64,000 nucleotides of DNA from Micromussa lordhowensis (taxonomy: Eukaryota > Cnidaria > Anthozoa > Scleractinia > Lobophylliidae), in NCBI GenBank assembly GCA_964020085.1, contig OZ026600.1:30931880-30995879 (forward strand), given 5' to 3'. The notes under the pieces are model-generated. The model saw nothing but the letters and a program-made list of their open reading frames with translations. It made no database searches and was not told the origin of the DNA. Shown piece after piece: positions 19,756-32,120 of the stretch. The translations under genes were made by a program, and so were the position numbers. The stretch's first letter is position 1. Each line of letters begins with the position of its first letter.

Positions 19756-22700
19756 TGCGATTTGCGCCAGGGTGTTTTTGAAGCCCCCATAGTCGGCCTA
19801 CTTTTTTGGGCATTTTGCCTTGGTCCCCCCTTGGCAAAATCTCAGAAAATGGCCGATTTAGGTCTCCTTGCCAAATTTGTCAGAACTCGGCTCTACGGAC
19901 ACTTATGGAGCCGCAGTTTGCAGCAAAATGTTCTCCTATGTTTGCACTTCAAGTGCATTCTAATTAGGGGTTGATGCGATTTGCGCCAGGGTGTTTTTGA
20001 AGCCCCCATAGTCGGCCTACTTTTTTGGGCATTTTGCCTTGGTCCCCCCTTGGCAAAATCTCAGAAAATGGCCGATTTAGGTCTCCTTGCCAAATTTGTC
20101 AGAACTCGGCTCTACGGACACTTATGGAGCCGCAGTTTGCAGCAAAATGTTCTCCTATGTTTGCACTTCAAGTGCATCCTAATTAGGGGTTGATGCGATT
20201 TGCGCCAGGGTGTTTTTGAAGCCCCCATAGTCGGCCTACTTTTTTGGGCATTTTGCCTTGGTCCCCCCTTGGCAAAATCTCAGAAAATGGCCGATTTAGG
20301 TCTCCTTGCCAAATTTGTCAGAACTCGGCTCTACGGACACTTATGGAGCCGCAGTTTGCAGCAAAATGTTCTCCTATGTTTGCACTTCAAGTGCATTCTA
20401 ATTAGGGGTTGATGCGATTTGCGCCAGGGTGTTTTTGAAGCCCCCATAGTCGGCCTACTTTTTTGGGCATTTTGCCTTGGTCCCCCCTTGGCAAAATCTC
20501 AGAAAATGGCCGATTTAGGTCTCCTTGCCAAATTTGTCAGAACTCGGCTCTACGGACACTTATGGAGCCGCAGTTTGCAGCAAAATGTTCTCCTATGTTT
20601 GCACTTCAAGTGCATTCTAATTAGGGGTTGATGCGATTTGCGCCAGGGTGTTTTTGAAGCCCCCATAGTCGGCCTACTTTTTTGGGCATTTTGCCTTGGT
20701 CCCCCCTTGGCAAAATCTCAGAAAATGGCCGATTTAGGTCTCCTTGCCAAATTTGTCAGAACTCGGCTCTACGGATACTTATGGAGCCGCAGTTTGCAGC
20801 AAAATGTTCTCCTATGTTTGCACTTCAAGTGCATTCTAATTAGGGGTTGATGCGATTTGCGCCAGGGTGTTTTTGAAGCCCCCATAGTCGGCCTACTTTT
20901 TTGGGCATTTTGCCTTGGTCCCCCCTTGGCAAAATCTCAGAAAATGGCCGATTTAGGTCTCCTTGCCAAATTTGTCAGAACTCGGCTCTACGGACACTTA
21001 TGGAGCCGCAGTTTGCAGCAAAATGTTCTCCTATGTTTGCACTTCAAGTGCATTTTAAATAGGGGTTGATGCGATTTGCGCCAGGGTGTTTTTGAAGCCC
21101 CCATAGTCGGCCTACTTTTTTGGGCATTTTGCCTTGGTCCCCCCTTGGCAAAATCTCAGAAAATGGCCGATTTAGGTCTCCTTGCCAAATTTGTCAGAAC
21201 TCGGCTCTACGGACACTTATGGAGCCGCAGTTTGCAGCAAAATGTTCTCCTATGTTTGCACTTCAAGTGCATTTTAATTAGGGGTTGATGCGATTTGCGC
21301 CAGGGTGTTTTTGAAGCCCCCATAGTCGGCCTACTTTTTTGGGCATTTTGCCTTGGTCCCCCCTTGGCAAAATCTCAGAAAATGGCCGATTTAGGTCTCC
21401 TTGCCAAATTTGTCAGAACTCGGCTCTACGGACACTTATGGAGCCGCAGTTTGCAGCAAAATGTTCTCCTATGTTTGCACTTCAAGTGCATTCTAATTAG
21501 GGGTTGATGCGATTTGCGCCAGGGTGTTTTTGAAGCCCCCATAGTCGGCCTACTTTTTTGGGCATTTTGCCTTGGTCCCCCCTTGGCAAAATCTCAGAAA
21601 ATGGCCGATTTAGGTCTCCTTGCCAAATTTGTCAGAACTCGGCTCTACGGACACTTATGGAGCCGCAGTTTGCAGCAAAATGTTCTCCTATGTTTGCACT
21701 TCAAGTGCATTTTAATTAGGGGTTGATGCGATTTGCGCCAGGGTGTTTTTGAAGCCCCCATAGTCGGCCTACTTTTTTGGGCATTTTGCCTTGGTCCCCC
21801 CTTGGCAAAATCTCAGAAAATGGCCGATTTAGGTCTCCTTGCCAAATTTGTCAGAACTCGGCTCTACGGACACTTATGGAGCCGCAGTTTGCAGCAAAAT
21901 GTTCTCCTATGTTTGCACTTCAAGTGCATTTTAATTAGGGGTTGATGCGATTTGCGCCAGGGTGTTTTTGAAGCCCCCATAGTCGGCCTACTTTTTTGGG
22001 CATTTTGCCTTGGTCCCCCCTTGGCAAAATCTCAGAAAATGGCCGATTTAGGTCTCCTTGCCAAATTTGTCAGAACTCGGCTCTACGGACACTTATGGAG
22101 CCGCAGTTTGCAGCAAAATGTTCTCCTATGTTTGCACTTCAAGTGCATTCTAATTAGGGGTTGATGCGATTTGCGCCAGGGTGTTTTTGAAGCCCCCATA
22201 GTCGGCCTACTTTTTTGGGCATTTTGCCTTGGTCCCCCCTTGGCAAAATCTCAGAAAATGGCCGATTTAGGTCTCCTTGCCAAATTTGTCAGAACTCGGC
22301 TCTACGGACACTTATGGAGCCGCAGTTTGCAGCAAAATGTTCTCCTATGTTTGCACTTCAAGTGCATTCTAATTAGGGGTTGATGCGATTTGCGCCAGGG
22401 TGTTTTTGAAGCCCCCATAGTCGGCCTACTTTTTTGGGCATTTTGCCTTGGTCCCCCCTTGGCAAAATCTCAGAAAATGGCCGATTTAGGTCTCCTTGCC
22501 AAATTTGTCAGAACTCGGCTCTACGGACACTTATGGAGCCGCAGTTTGCAGCAAAATGTTCTCCTATGTTTGCACTTCAAGTGCATTCTAATTAGGGGTT
22601 GATGCGATTTGCGCCAGGGTGTTTTTGAAGCCCCCATAGTCGGCCTACTTTTTTGGGCATTTTGCCTTGGTCCCCCCTTGGCAAAATCTCAGAAAATGGC

Positions 22701-24647
22701 CGATTTAGGTCTCCTTGCCAAATTTGTCAGAACTCGGCTCTACGGACACTTATGGAGCCGCAGTTTGCAGCAAAATGTTCTCCTATGTTTGCACTTCAAG
22801 TGCATTCTAATTAGGGGTTGATGCGATTTGCGCCAGGGTGTTTTTGAAGCCCCCATAGTCGGCCTACTTTTTTGGGCATTTTGCCTTGGTCCCCCCTTGG
22901 CAAAATCTCAGAAAATGGCCGATTTAGGTCTCCTTGCCAAATTTGTCAAAACTCGGCTCTACGGACACTTATGGAGCCGCAGTTTGCAGCAAAATGTTCT
23001 CCTATGTTTGCACTTCAAGTGCATTCTAATTAGGGGTTGATGCGATTTGCGCCAGGGTGTTTTTGAAGCCCCCATAGTCGGCCTACTTTTTTGGGCATTT
23101 TGCCTTAGTCCCCCCTTGGCAAAATCTCAGAAAATGGCCGATTTAGGTCTCCTTGCCAAATTTGTCAGAACTCGGCTCTACGGACACTTATGGAGCCGCA
23201 GTTTGCAGCAAAATGTTCTCCTATGTTTGCACTTCAAGTGCATTCTAATTAGGGGTTGATGCGATTTGCGCCAGGGTGTTTTTGAAGCCCCCATAGTCGG
23301 CCTACTTTTTTGGGCATTTTGCCTTGGTCCCCCCTTGGCAAAATCTCAGAAAATGGCCGATTTAGGTCTCCTTGCCAAATTTGTCAGAACTCGGCTCTAC
23401 GGACACTTATGGAGCCGCAGTTTGCAGCAAAATGTTCTCCTATGTTTGCACTTCAAGTGCATTCTAATTAGGGGTTGATGCGATTTGCGCCAGGGTGTTT
23501 TTGAAGCCCCCATAGTCGGCCTACTTTTTTGGGCATTTTGCCTTGGTCCCCCCTTGGCAAAATCTCAGAAAATGGCCGATTTAGGTCTCCTTGCCAAATT
23601 TGTCAGAACTCGGCTCTACGGACACTTATGGAGCCGCAGTTTGCAGCAAAATGTTCTCCTATGTTTGCACTTCAAGTGCATTCTAATTAGGGGTTGATGC
23701 GATTTGCGCCAGGGTGTTTTTGAAGCCCCCATAGTCGGCCTACTTTTTTGGGCATTTTGCCTTGGTCCCCCCTTGGCAAAATCTCAGAAAATGGCCGATT
23801 TAGGTCTCCTTGCCAAATTTGTCAAAACTCGGCTCTACGGACACTTATGGAGCCGCAGTTTGCAGCAAAATGTTCTCCTATGTTTGCACTTCAAGTGCAT
23901 TCTAATTAGGGGTTGATGCGATTTGCGCCAGGGTGTTTTTGAAGCCCCCATAGTCGGCCTACTTTTTTGGGCATTTTGCCTTGGTCCCCCCTTGGCAAAA
24001 TCTCAGAAAATGGCCGATTTAGGTCTCCTTGCCAAATTTGTCAGAACTCGGCTCTACGGACACTTATGGAGCCGCAGTTTGCAGCAAAATGTTCTCCTAT
24101 GTTTGATCTTCAAGTGCATTCTAATTAGGGGTTGATGCGATTTGCGCCAGGGTGTTTTTGAAGCCCCCATAGTCGGCCTACTTTTTTGGGCATTTTGCCT
24201 TGGTCCCCCCTTGGCAAAATCTCAGAAAATGGCCGATTTAGGTCTCCTTGCCAAATTTGTCAGAACTCGGCTCTACGGACACTTATGGAGCCGCAGTTTG
24301 CAGCAAAATGTTCTCCTATGTTTGCACTTCAAGTGCATTCTAATTAGGGGTTGATGCGATTTGCGCCAGGGTGTTTTTGAAGCCCCCATAGTCGGCCTAC
24401 TTTTTTGGGCATTTTGCCTTGGTCCCCCCTTGGCAAAATCTCAGAAAATGGCCGATTTAGGTCTCCTTGCCAAATTTGTCAGAACTCGGCTCTACGGACA
24501 CTTATGGAGCCGCAGTTTGCAGCAAAATGTTCTCCTATGTTTGCACTTCAAGTGCATTCTAATTAGGGGTTGATGCGATTTGCGCCAGGGTGTTTTTGAA
24601 GCCCCCATAGTCGGCCTACTTTTTTGGGCATTTTGCCTTGGTCCCCT

Positions 24648-27600
24648 CTTGGCAAAATCTCAGAAAATGGCCGATTTAGGTCTCCTTGCCAAATTTGTCA
24701 GAACTCGGCTCTACGGACACTTATGGAGCCGCAGTTTGCAGCAAAATGTTCTCCTATGTTTGCACTTCAAGTGCATTCTAATTAGGGGTTGATGCGATTT
24801 GCGCCAGGGTGTTTTTGAAGCCCCCATAGTCGGCCTACTTTTTTGGGCATTTTGCCTTGGTCCCCCCTTGGCAAAATCTCAGAAAATGGCCGATTTAGGT
24901 CTCCTTGCCAAATTTGTCAGAACTCGGCTCTACGGACACTTATGGAGCCGCAGTTTGCAGCAAAATGTTCTCCTATGTTTGCACTTCAAGTGCATTCTAA
25001 TTAGGGGTTGATGCGATTTGCGCCAGGGTGTTTTTGAAGCCCCCATAGTCGGCCTACTTTTTTGGGCATTTTGCCTTGGTCCCCCCTTGGCAAAATCTCA
25101 GAAAATGGCCGATTTAGGTCTCCTTGCCAAATTTGTCAGAACTCGGCTCTACGGACACTTATGGAGCCGCAGTTTGCAGCAAAATGTTCTCCTATGTTTG
25201 CACTTCAAGTGCATTCTAATTAGGGGTTGATGCGATTTGCGCCAGGGTGTTTTTGAAGCCCCCATAGTCGGCCTACTTTTTTGGGCATTTTGCCTTGGTC
25301 CCCCCTTGGCAAAATCTCAGAAAATGGCCGATTTAGGTCTCCTTGCCAAATTTGTCAGAACTCGGCTCTACGGACACTTATGGAGCCGCAGTTTGCAGCA
25401 AAATGTTCTCCTATGTTTGCACTTCAAGTGCATTCTAATTAGGGGTTGATGCGATTTGCGCCAGGGTGTTTTTGAAGCCCCCATAGTCGGCCTACTTTTT
25501 TGGGCATTTTGCCTTGGTCCCCCCTTGGCAAAATCTCAGAAAATGGCCGATTTAGGTCTCCTTGCCAAATTTGTCAGAACTCGGCTCTACGGACACTTAT
25601 GGAGCCGCAGTTTGCAGCAAAATGTTCTCCTATGTTTGCACTTCAAGTGCATTCTAATTAGGGGTTGATGCGATTTGCGCCAGGGTGTTTTTGAAGCCCC
25701 CATAGTCGGCCTACTTTTTTGGGCATTTTGCCTTGGTCCCCCCTTGGCAAAATCTCAGAAAATGGCCGATTTAGGTCTCCTTGCCAAATTTGTCAGAACT
25801 CGGCTCTACGGACACTTATGGAGCCGCAGTTTGCAGCAAAATGTTCTCCTATGTTTGCACTTCAAGTGCATTCTAATTAGGGGTTGATGCGATTTGCGCC
25901 AGGGTGTTTTTGAAGCCCCCATAGTCGGCCTACTTTTTTGGGCATTTTGCCTTGGTCCCCCCTTGGCAAAATCTCAGAAAATGGCCGATTTAGGTCTCCT
26001 TGCCAAATTTGTCAGAACTCGGCTCTACGGACACTTATGGAGCCGCAGTTTGCAGCAAAATGTTCTCCTATGTTTGCACTTCAAGTGCATTCTAATTAGG
26101 GGTTGATGCGATTTGCGCCAGGGTGTTTTTGAAGCCCCCATAGTCGGCCTACTTTTTTGGGCATTTTGCCTTGGTCCCCCCTTGGCAAAATCTCAGAAAA
26201 TGGCCGATTTAGGTCTCCTTGCCAAATTTGTCAGAACTCGGCTCTACGGACACTTATGGAGCCGCAGTTTGCAGCAAAATGTTCTCCTATGTTTGCACTT
26301 CAAGTGCATTCTAATTAGGGGTTGATGCGATTTGCGCCAGGGTGTTTTTGAAGCCCCCATAGTCGGCCTACTTTTTTGGGCATTTTGCCTTGGTCCCCCC
26401 TTGGCAAAATCTCAGAAAATGGCCGATTTAGGTCTCCTTGCCAAATTTGTCAGAACTCGGCTCTACGGACACTTATGGAGCCGCAGTTTGCAGCAAAATG
26501 TTCTCCTATGTTTGCACTTCAAGTGCATTCTAATTAGGGGTTGATGCGATTTGCGCCAGGGTGTTTTTGAAGCCCCCATAGTCGGCCTACTTTTTTGGGC
26601 ATTTTGCCTTGGTCCCCCCTTGGCAAAATCTCAGAAAATGGCCGATTTAGGTCTCCTTGCCAAATTTGTCAGAACTCGGCTCTACGGACACTTATGGAGC
26701 CGCAGTTTGCAGCAAAATGTTCTCCTATGTTTGCACTTCAAGTGCATTCTAATTAGGGGTTGATGCGATTTGCGCCAGGGTGTTTTTGAAGCCCCCATAG
26801 TCGGCCTACTTTTTTGGGCATTTTGCCTTGGTCCCCCCTTGGCAAAATCTCAGAAAATGGCCGATTTAGGTCTCCTTGCCAAATTTGTCAGAACTCGGCT
26901 CTACGGACACTTATGGAGCCGCAGTTTGCAGCAAAATGTTCTCCTATGTTTGCACTTCAAGTGCATTCTAATTAGGGGTTGATGCGATTTGCGCCAGGGT
27001 GTTTTTGAAGCCCCCATAGTCGGCCTACTTTTTTGGGCATTTTGCCTTGGTCCCCCCTTGGCAAAATCTCAGAAAATGGCCGATTTAGGTCTCCTTGCCA
27101 AATTTGTCAGAACTCGGCTCTACGGACACTTATGGAGCCGCAGTTTGCAGCAAAATGTTCTCCTATGTTTGCACTTCAAGTGCATTCTAATTAGGGGTTG
27201 ATGCGATTTGCGCCAGGGTGTTTTTGAAGCCCCCATAGTCGGCCTACTTTTTTGGGCATTTTGCCTTGGTCCCCCCTTGGCAAAATCTCAGAAAATGGCC
27301 GATTTAGGTCTCCTTGCCAAATTTGTCAGAACTCGGCTCTACGGACACTTATGGAGCCGCAGTTTGCAGCAAAATGTTCTCCTATGTTTGCACTTCAAGT
27401 GCATTCTAATTAGGGGTTGATGCGATTTGCGCCAGGGTGTTTTTGAAGCCCCCATAGTCGGCCTACTTTTTTGGGCATTTTGCCTTGGTCCCCCCTTGGC
27501 AAAATCTCAGAAAATGGCCGATTTAGGTCTCCTTGCCAAATTTGTCAGAACTCGGCTCTACGGACACTTATGGAGCCGCAGTTTGCAGCAAAATGTTCTC

Positions 27601-30600
27601 CTATGTTTGCACTTCAAGTGCATTCTAATTAGGGGTTGATGCGATTTGCGCCAGGGTGTTTTTGAAGCCCCCATAGTCGGCCTACTTTTTTGGGCATTTT
27701 GCCTTGGTCCCCCCTTGGCAAAATCTCAGAAAATGGCCGATTTAGGTCTCCTTGCCAAATTTGTCAGAACTCGGCTCTACGGACACTTATGGAGCCGCAG
27801 TTTGCAGCAAAATGTTCTCCTATGTTTGCACTTCAAGTGCATTCTAATTAGGGGTTGATGCGATTTGCGCCAGGGTGTTTTTGAAGCCCCCATAGTCGGC
27901 CTACTTTTTTGGGCATTTTGCCTTGGTCCCCCCTTGGCAAAATCTCAGAAAATGGCCGATTTAGGTCTCCTTGCCAAATTTGTCAGAACTCGGCTCTACG
28001 GACACTTATGGAGCCGCAGTTTGCAGCAAAATGTTCTCCTATGTTTGCACTTCAAGTGCATTCTAATTAGGGGTTGATGCGATTTGCGCCAGGGTGTTTT
28101 TGAAGCCCCCATAGTCGGCCTACTTTTTTGGGCATTTTGCCTTGGTCCCCCCTTGGCAAAATCTCAGAAAATGGCCGATTTAGGTCTCCTTGCCAAATTT
28201 GTCAGAACTCGGCTCTACGGACACTTATGGAGCCGCAGTTTGCAGCAAAATGTTCTCCTATGTTTGCACTTCAAGTGCATTCTAATTAGGGGTTGATGCG
28301 ATTTGCGCCAGGGTGTTTTTGAAGCCCCCATAGTCGGCCTACTTTTTTGGGCATTTTGCCTTGGTCCCCCCTTGGCAAAATCTCAGAAAATGGCCGATTT
28401 AGGTCTCCTTGCCAAATTTGTCAGAACTCGGCTCTACGGACACTTATGGAGCCGCAGTTTGCAGCAAAATGTTCTCCTATGTTTGCACTTCAAGTGCATT
28501 CTAATTAGGGGTTGATGCGATTTGCGCCAGGGTGTTTTTGAAGCCCCCATAGTCGGCCTACTTTTTTGGGCATTTTGCCTTGGTCCCCCCTTGGCAAAAT
28601 CTCAGAAAATGGCCGATTTAGGTCTCCTTGCCAAATTTGTCAGAACTCGGCTCTACGGACACTTATGGAGCCGCAGTTTGCAGCAAAATGTTCTCCTATG
28701 TTTGCACTTCAAGTGCATTCTAATTAGGGGTTGATGCGATTTGCGCCAGGGTGTTTTTGAAGCCCCCATAGTCGGCCTACTTTTTTGGGCATTTTGCCTT
28801 GGTCCCCCCTTGGCAAAATCTCAGAAAATGGCCGATTTAGGTCTCCTTGCCAAATTTGTCAGAACTCGGCTCTACGGACACTTATGGAGCCGCAGTTTGC
28901 AGCAAAATGTTCTCCTATGTTTGCACTTCAAGTGCATTCTAATTAGGGGTTGATGCGATTTGCGCCAGGGTGTTTTTGAAGCCCCCATAGTCGGCCTACT
29001 TTTTTGGGCATTTTGCCTTGGTCCCCCCTTGGCAAAATCTCAGAAAATGGCCGATTTAGGTCTCCTTGCCAAATTTGTCAGAACTCGGCTCTACGGACAC
29101 TTATGGAGCCGCAGTTTGCAGCAAAATGTTCTCCTATGTTTGCACTTCAAGTGCATTCTAATTAGGGGTTGATGCGATTTGCGCCAGGGTGTTTTTGAAG
29201 CCCCCATAGTCGGCCTACTTTTTTGGGCATTTTGCCTTGGTCCCCCCTTGGCAAAATCTCAGAAAATGGCCGATTTAGGTCTCCTTGCCAAATTTGTCAG
29301 AACTCGGCTCTACGGACACTTATGGAGCCGCAGTTTGCAGCAAAATGTTCTCCTATGTTTGCACTTCAAGTGCATTCTAATTAGGGGTTGATGCGATTTG
29401 CGCCAGGGTGTTTTTGAAGCCCCCATAGTCGGCCTACTTTTTTGGGCATTTTGCCTTGGTCCCCCCTTGGCAAAATCTCAGAAAATGGCCGATTTAGGTC
29501 TCCTTGCCAAATTTGTCAGAACTCGGCTCTACGGACACTTATGGAGCCGCAGTTTGCAGCAAAATGTTCTCCTATGTTTGCACTTCAAGTGCATTCTAAT
29601 TAGGGGTTGATGCGATTTGCGCCAGGGTGTTTTTGAAGCCCCCATAGTCGGCCTACTTTTTTGGGCATTTTGCCTTGGTCCCCCCTTGGCAAAATCTCAG
29701 AAAATGGCCGATTTAGGTCTCCTTGCCAAATTTGTCAGAACTCGGCTCTACGGACACTTATGGAGCCGCAGTTTGCAGCAAAATGTTCTCCTATGTTTGC
29801 ACTTCAAGTGCATTCTAATTAGGGGTTGATGCGATTTGCGCCAGGGTGTTTTTGAAGCCCCCATAGTCGGCCTACTTTTTTGGGCATTTTGCCTTGGTCC
29901 CCCCTTGGCAAAATCTCAGAAAATGGCCGATTTAGGTCTCCTTGCCAAATTTGTCAGAACTCGGCTCTACGGACACTTATGGAGCCGCAGTTTGCAGCAA
30001 AATGTTCTCCTATGTTTGCACTTCAAGTGCATTCTAATTAGGGGTTGATGCGATTTGCGCCAGGGTGTTTTTGAAGCCCCCATAGTCGGCCTACTTTTTT
30101 GGGCATTTTGCCTTGGTCCCCCCTTGGCAAAATCTCAGAAAATGGCCGATTTAGGTCTCCTTGCCAAATTTGTCAGAACTCGGCTCTACGGACACTTATG
30201 GAGCCGCAGTTTGCAGCAAAATGTTCTCCTATGTTTGCACTTCAAGTGCATTCTAATTAGGGGTTGATGCGATTTGCGCCAGGGTGTTTTTGAAGCCCCC
30301 ATAGTCGGCCTACTTTTTTGGGCATTTTGCCTTGGTCCCCCCTTGGCAAAATCTCAGAAAATGGCCGATTTAGGTCTCCTTGCCAAATTTGTCAGAACTC
30401 GGCTCTACGGACACTTATGGAGCCGCAGTTTGCAGCAAAATGTTCTCCTATGTTTGCACTTCAAGTGCATTCTAATTAGGGGTTGATGCGATTTGCGCCA
30501 GGGTGTTTTTGAAGCCCCCATAGTCGGCCTACTTTTTTGGGCATTTTGCCTTGGTCCCCCCTTGGCAAAATCTCAGAAAATGGCCGATTTAGGTCTCCTT

Positions 30601-32120
30601 GCCAAATTTGTCAGAACTCGGCTCTACGGACACTTATGGAGCCGCAGTTTGCAGCAAAATGTTCTCCTATGTTTGCACTTCAAGTGCATTCTAATTAGGG
30701 GTTGATGCGATTTGCGCCAGGGTGTTTTTGAAGCCCCCATAGTCGGCCTACTTTTTTGGGCATTTTGCCTTGGTCCCCCCTTGGCAAAATCTCAGAAAAT
30801 GGCCGATTTAGGTCTCCTTGCCAAATTTGTCAGAACTCGGCTCTACGGACACTTATGGAGCCGCAGTTTGCAGCAAAATGTTCTCCTATGTTTGCACTTC
30901 AAGTGCATTCTAATTAGGGGTTGATGCGATTTGCGCCAGGGTGTTTTTGAAGCCCCCATAGTCGGCCTACTTTTTTGGGCATTTTGCCTTGGTCCCCCCT
31001 TGGCAAAATCTCAGAAAATGGCCGATTTAGGTCTCCTTGCCAAATTTGTCAGAACTCGGCTCTACGGACACTTATGGAGCCGCAGTTTGCAGCAAAATGT
31101 TCTCCTATGTTTGCACTTCAAGTGCATTCTAATTAGGGGTTGATGCGATTTGCGCCAGGGTGTTTTTGAAGCCCCCATAGTCGGCCTACTTTTTTGGGCA
31201 TTTTGCCTTGGTCCCCCCTTGGCAAAATCTCAGAAAATGGCCGATTTAGGTCTCCTTGCCAAATTTGTCAGAACTCGGCTCTACGGACACTTATGGAGCC
31301 GCAGTTTGCAGCAAAATGTTCTCCTATGTTTGCACTTCAAGTGCATTCTAATTAGGGGTTGATGCGATTTGCGCCAGGGTGTTTTTGAAGCCCCCATAGT
31401 CGGCCTACTTTTTTGGGCATTTTGCCTTGGTCCCCCCTTGGCAAAATCTCAGAAAATGGCCGATTTAGGTCTCCTTGCCAAATTTGTCAGAACTCGGCTC
31501 TACGGACACTTATGGAGCCGCAGTTTGCAGCAAAATGTTCTCCTATGTTTGCACTTCAAGTGCATTCTAATTAGGGGTTGATGCGATTTGCGCCAGGGTG
31601 TTTTTGAAGCCCCCATAGTCGGCCTACTTTTTTGGGCATTTTGCCTTGGTCCCCCCTTGGCAAAATCTCAGAAAATGGCCGATTTAGGTCTCCTTGCCAA
31701 ATTTGTCAGAACTCGGCTCTACGGACACTTATGGAGCCGCAGTTTGCAGCAAAATGTTCTCCTATGTTTGCACTTCAAGTGCATTCTAATTAGGGGTTGA
31801 TGCGATTTGCGCCAGGGTGTTTTTGAAGCCCCCATAGTCGGCCTACTTTTTTGGGCATTTTGCCTTGGTCCCCCCTTGGCAAAATCTCAGAAAATGGCCG
31901 ATTTAGGTCTCCTTGCCAAATTTGTCAGAACTCGGCTCTACGGACACTTATGGAGCCGCAGTTTGCAGCAAAATGTTCTCCTATGTTTGCACTTCAAGTG
32001 CATTCTAATTAGGGGTTGATGCGATTTGCGCCAGGGTGTTTTTGAAGCCCCCATAGTCGGCCTACTTTTTTGGGCATTTTGCCTTGGTCCCCCCTTGGCA
32101 AAATCTCAGAAAATGGCCGA
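24648..32120 (+). repeat. Variant-free core of the array, about 34 monomers
   Basis: Between the C-to-T change at 24647 and the T-to-G change at 32121 I see no substitution or indel, so about 7.47 kb consists of apparently identical 219-bp copies. Everywhere else a variant occurs every few monomers. The likely explanations are very recent amplification or gene conversion of one monomer, or an assembly or consensus artefact. The comparison was by eye. Confidence 0.7.
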
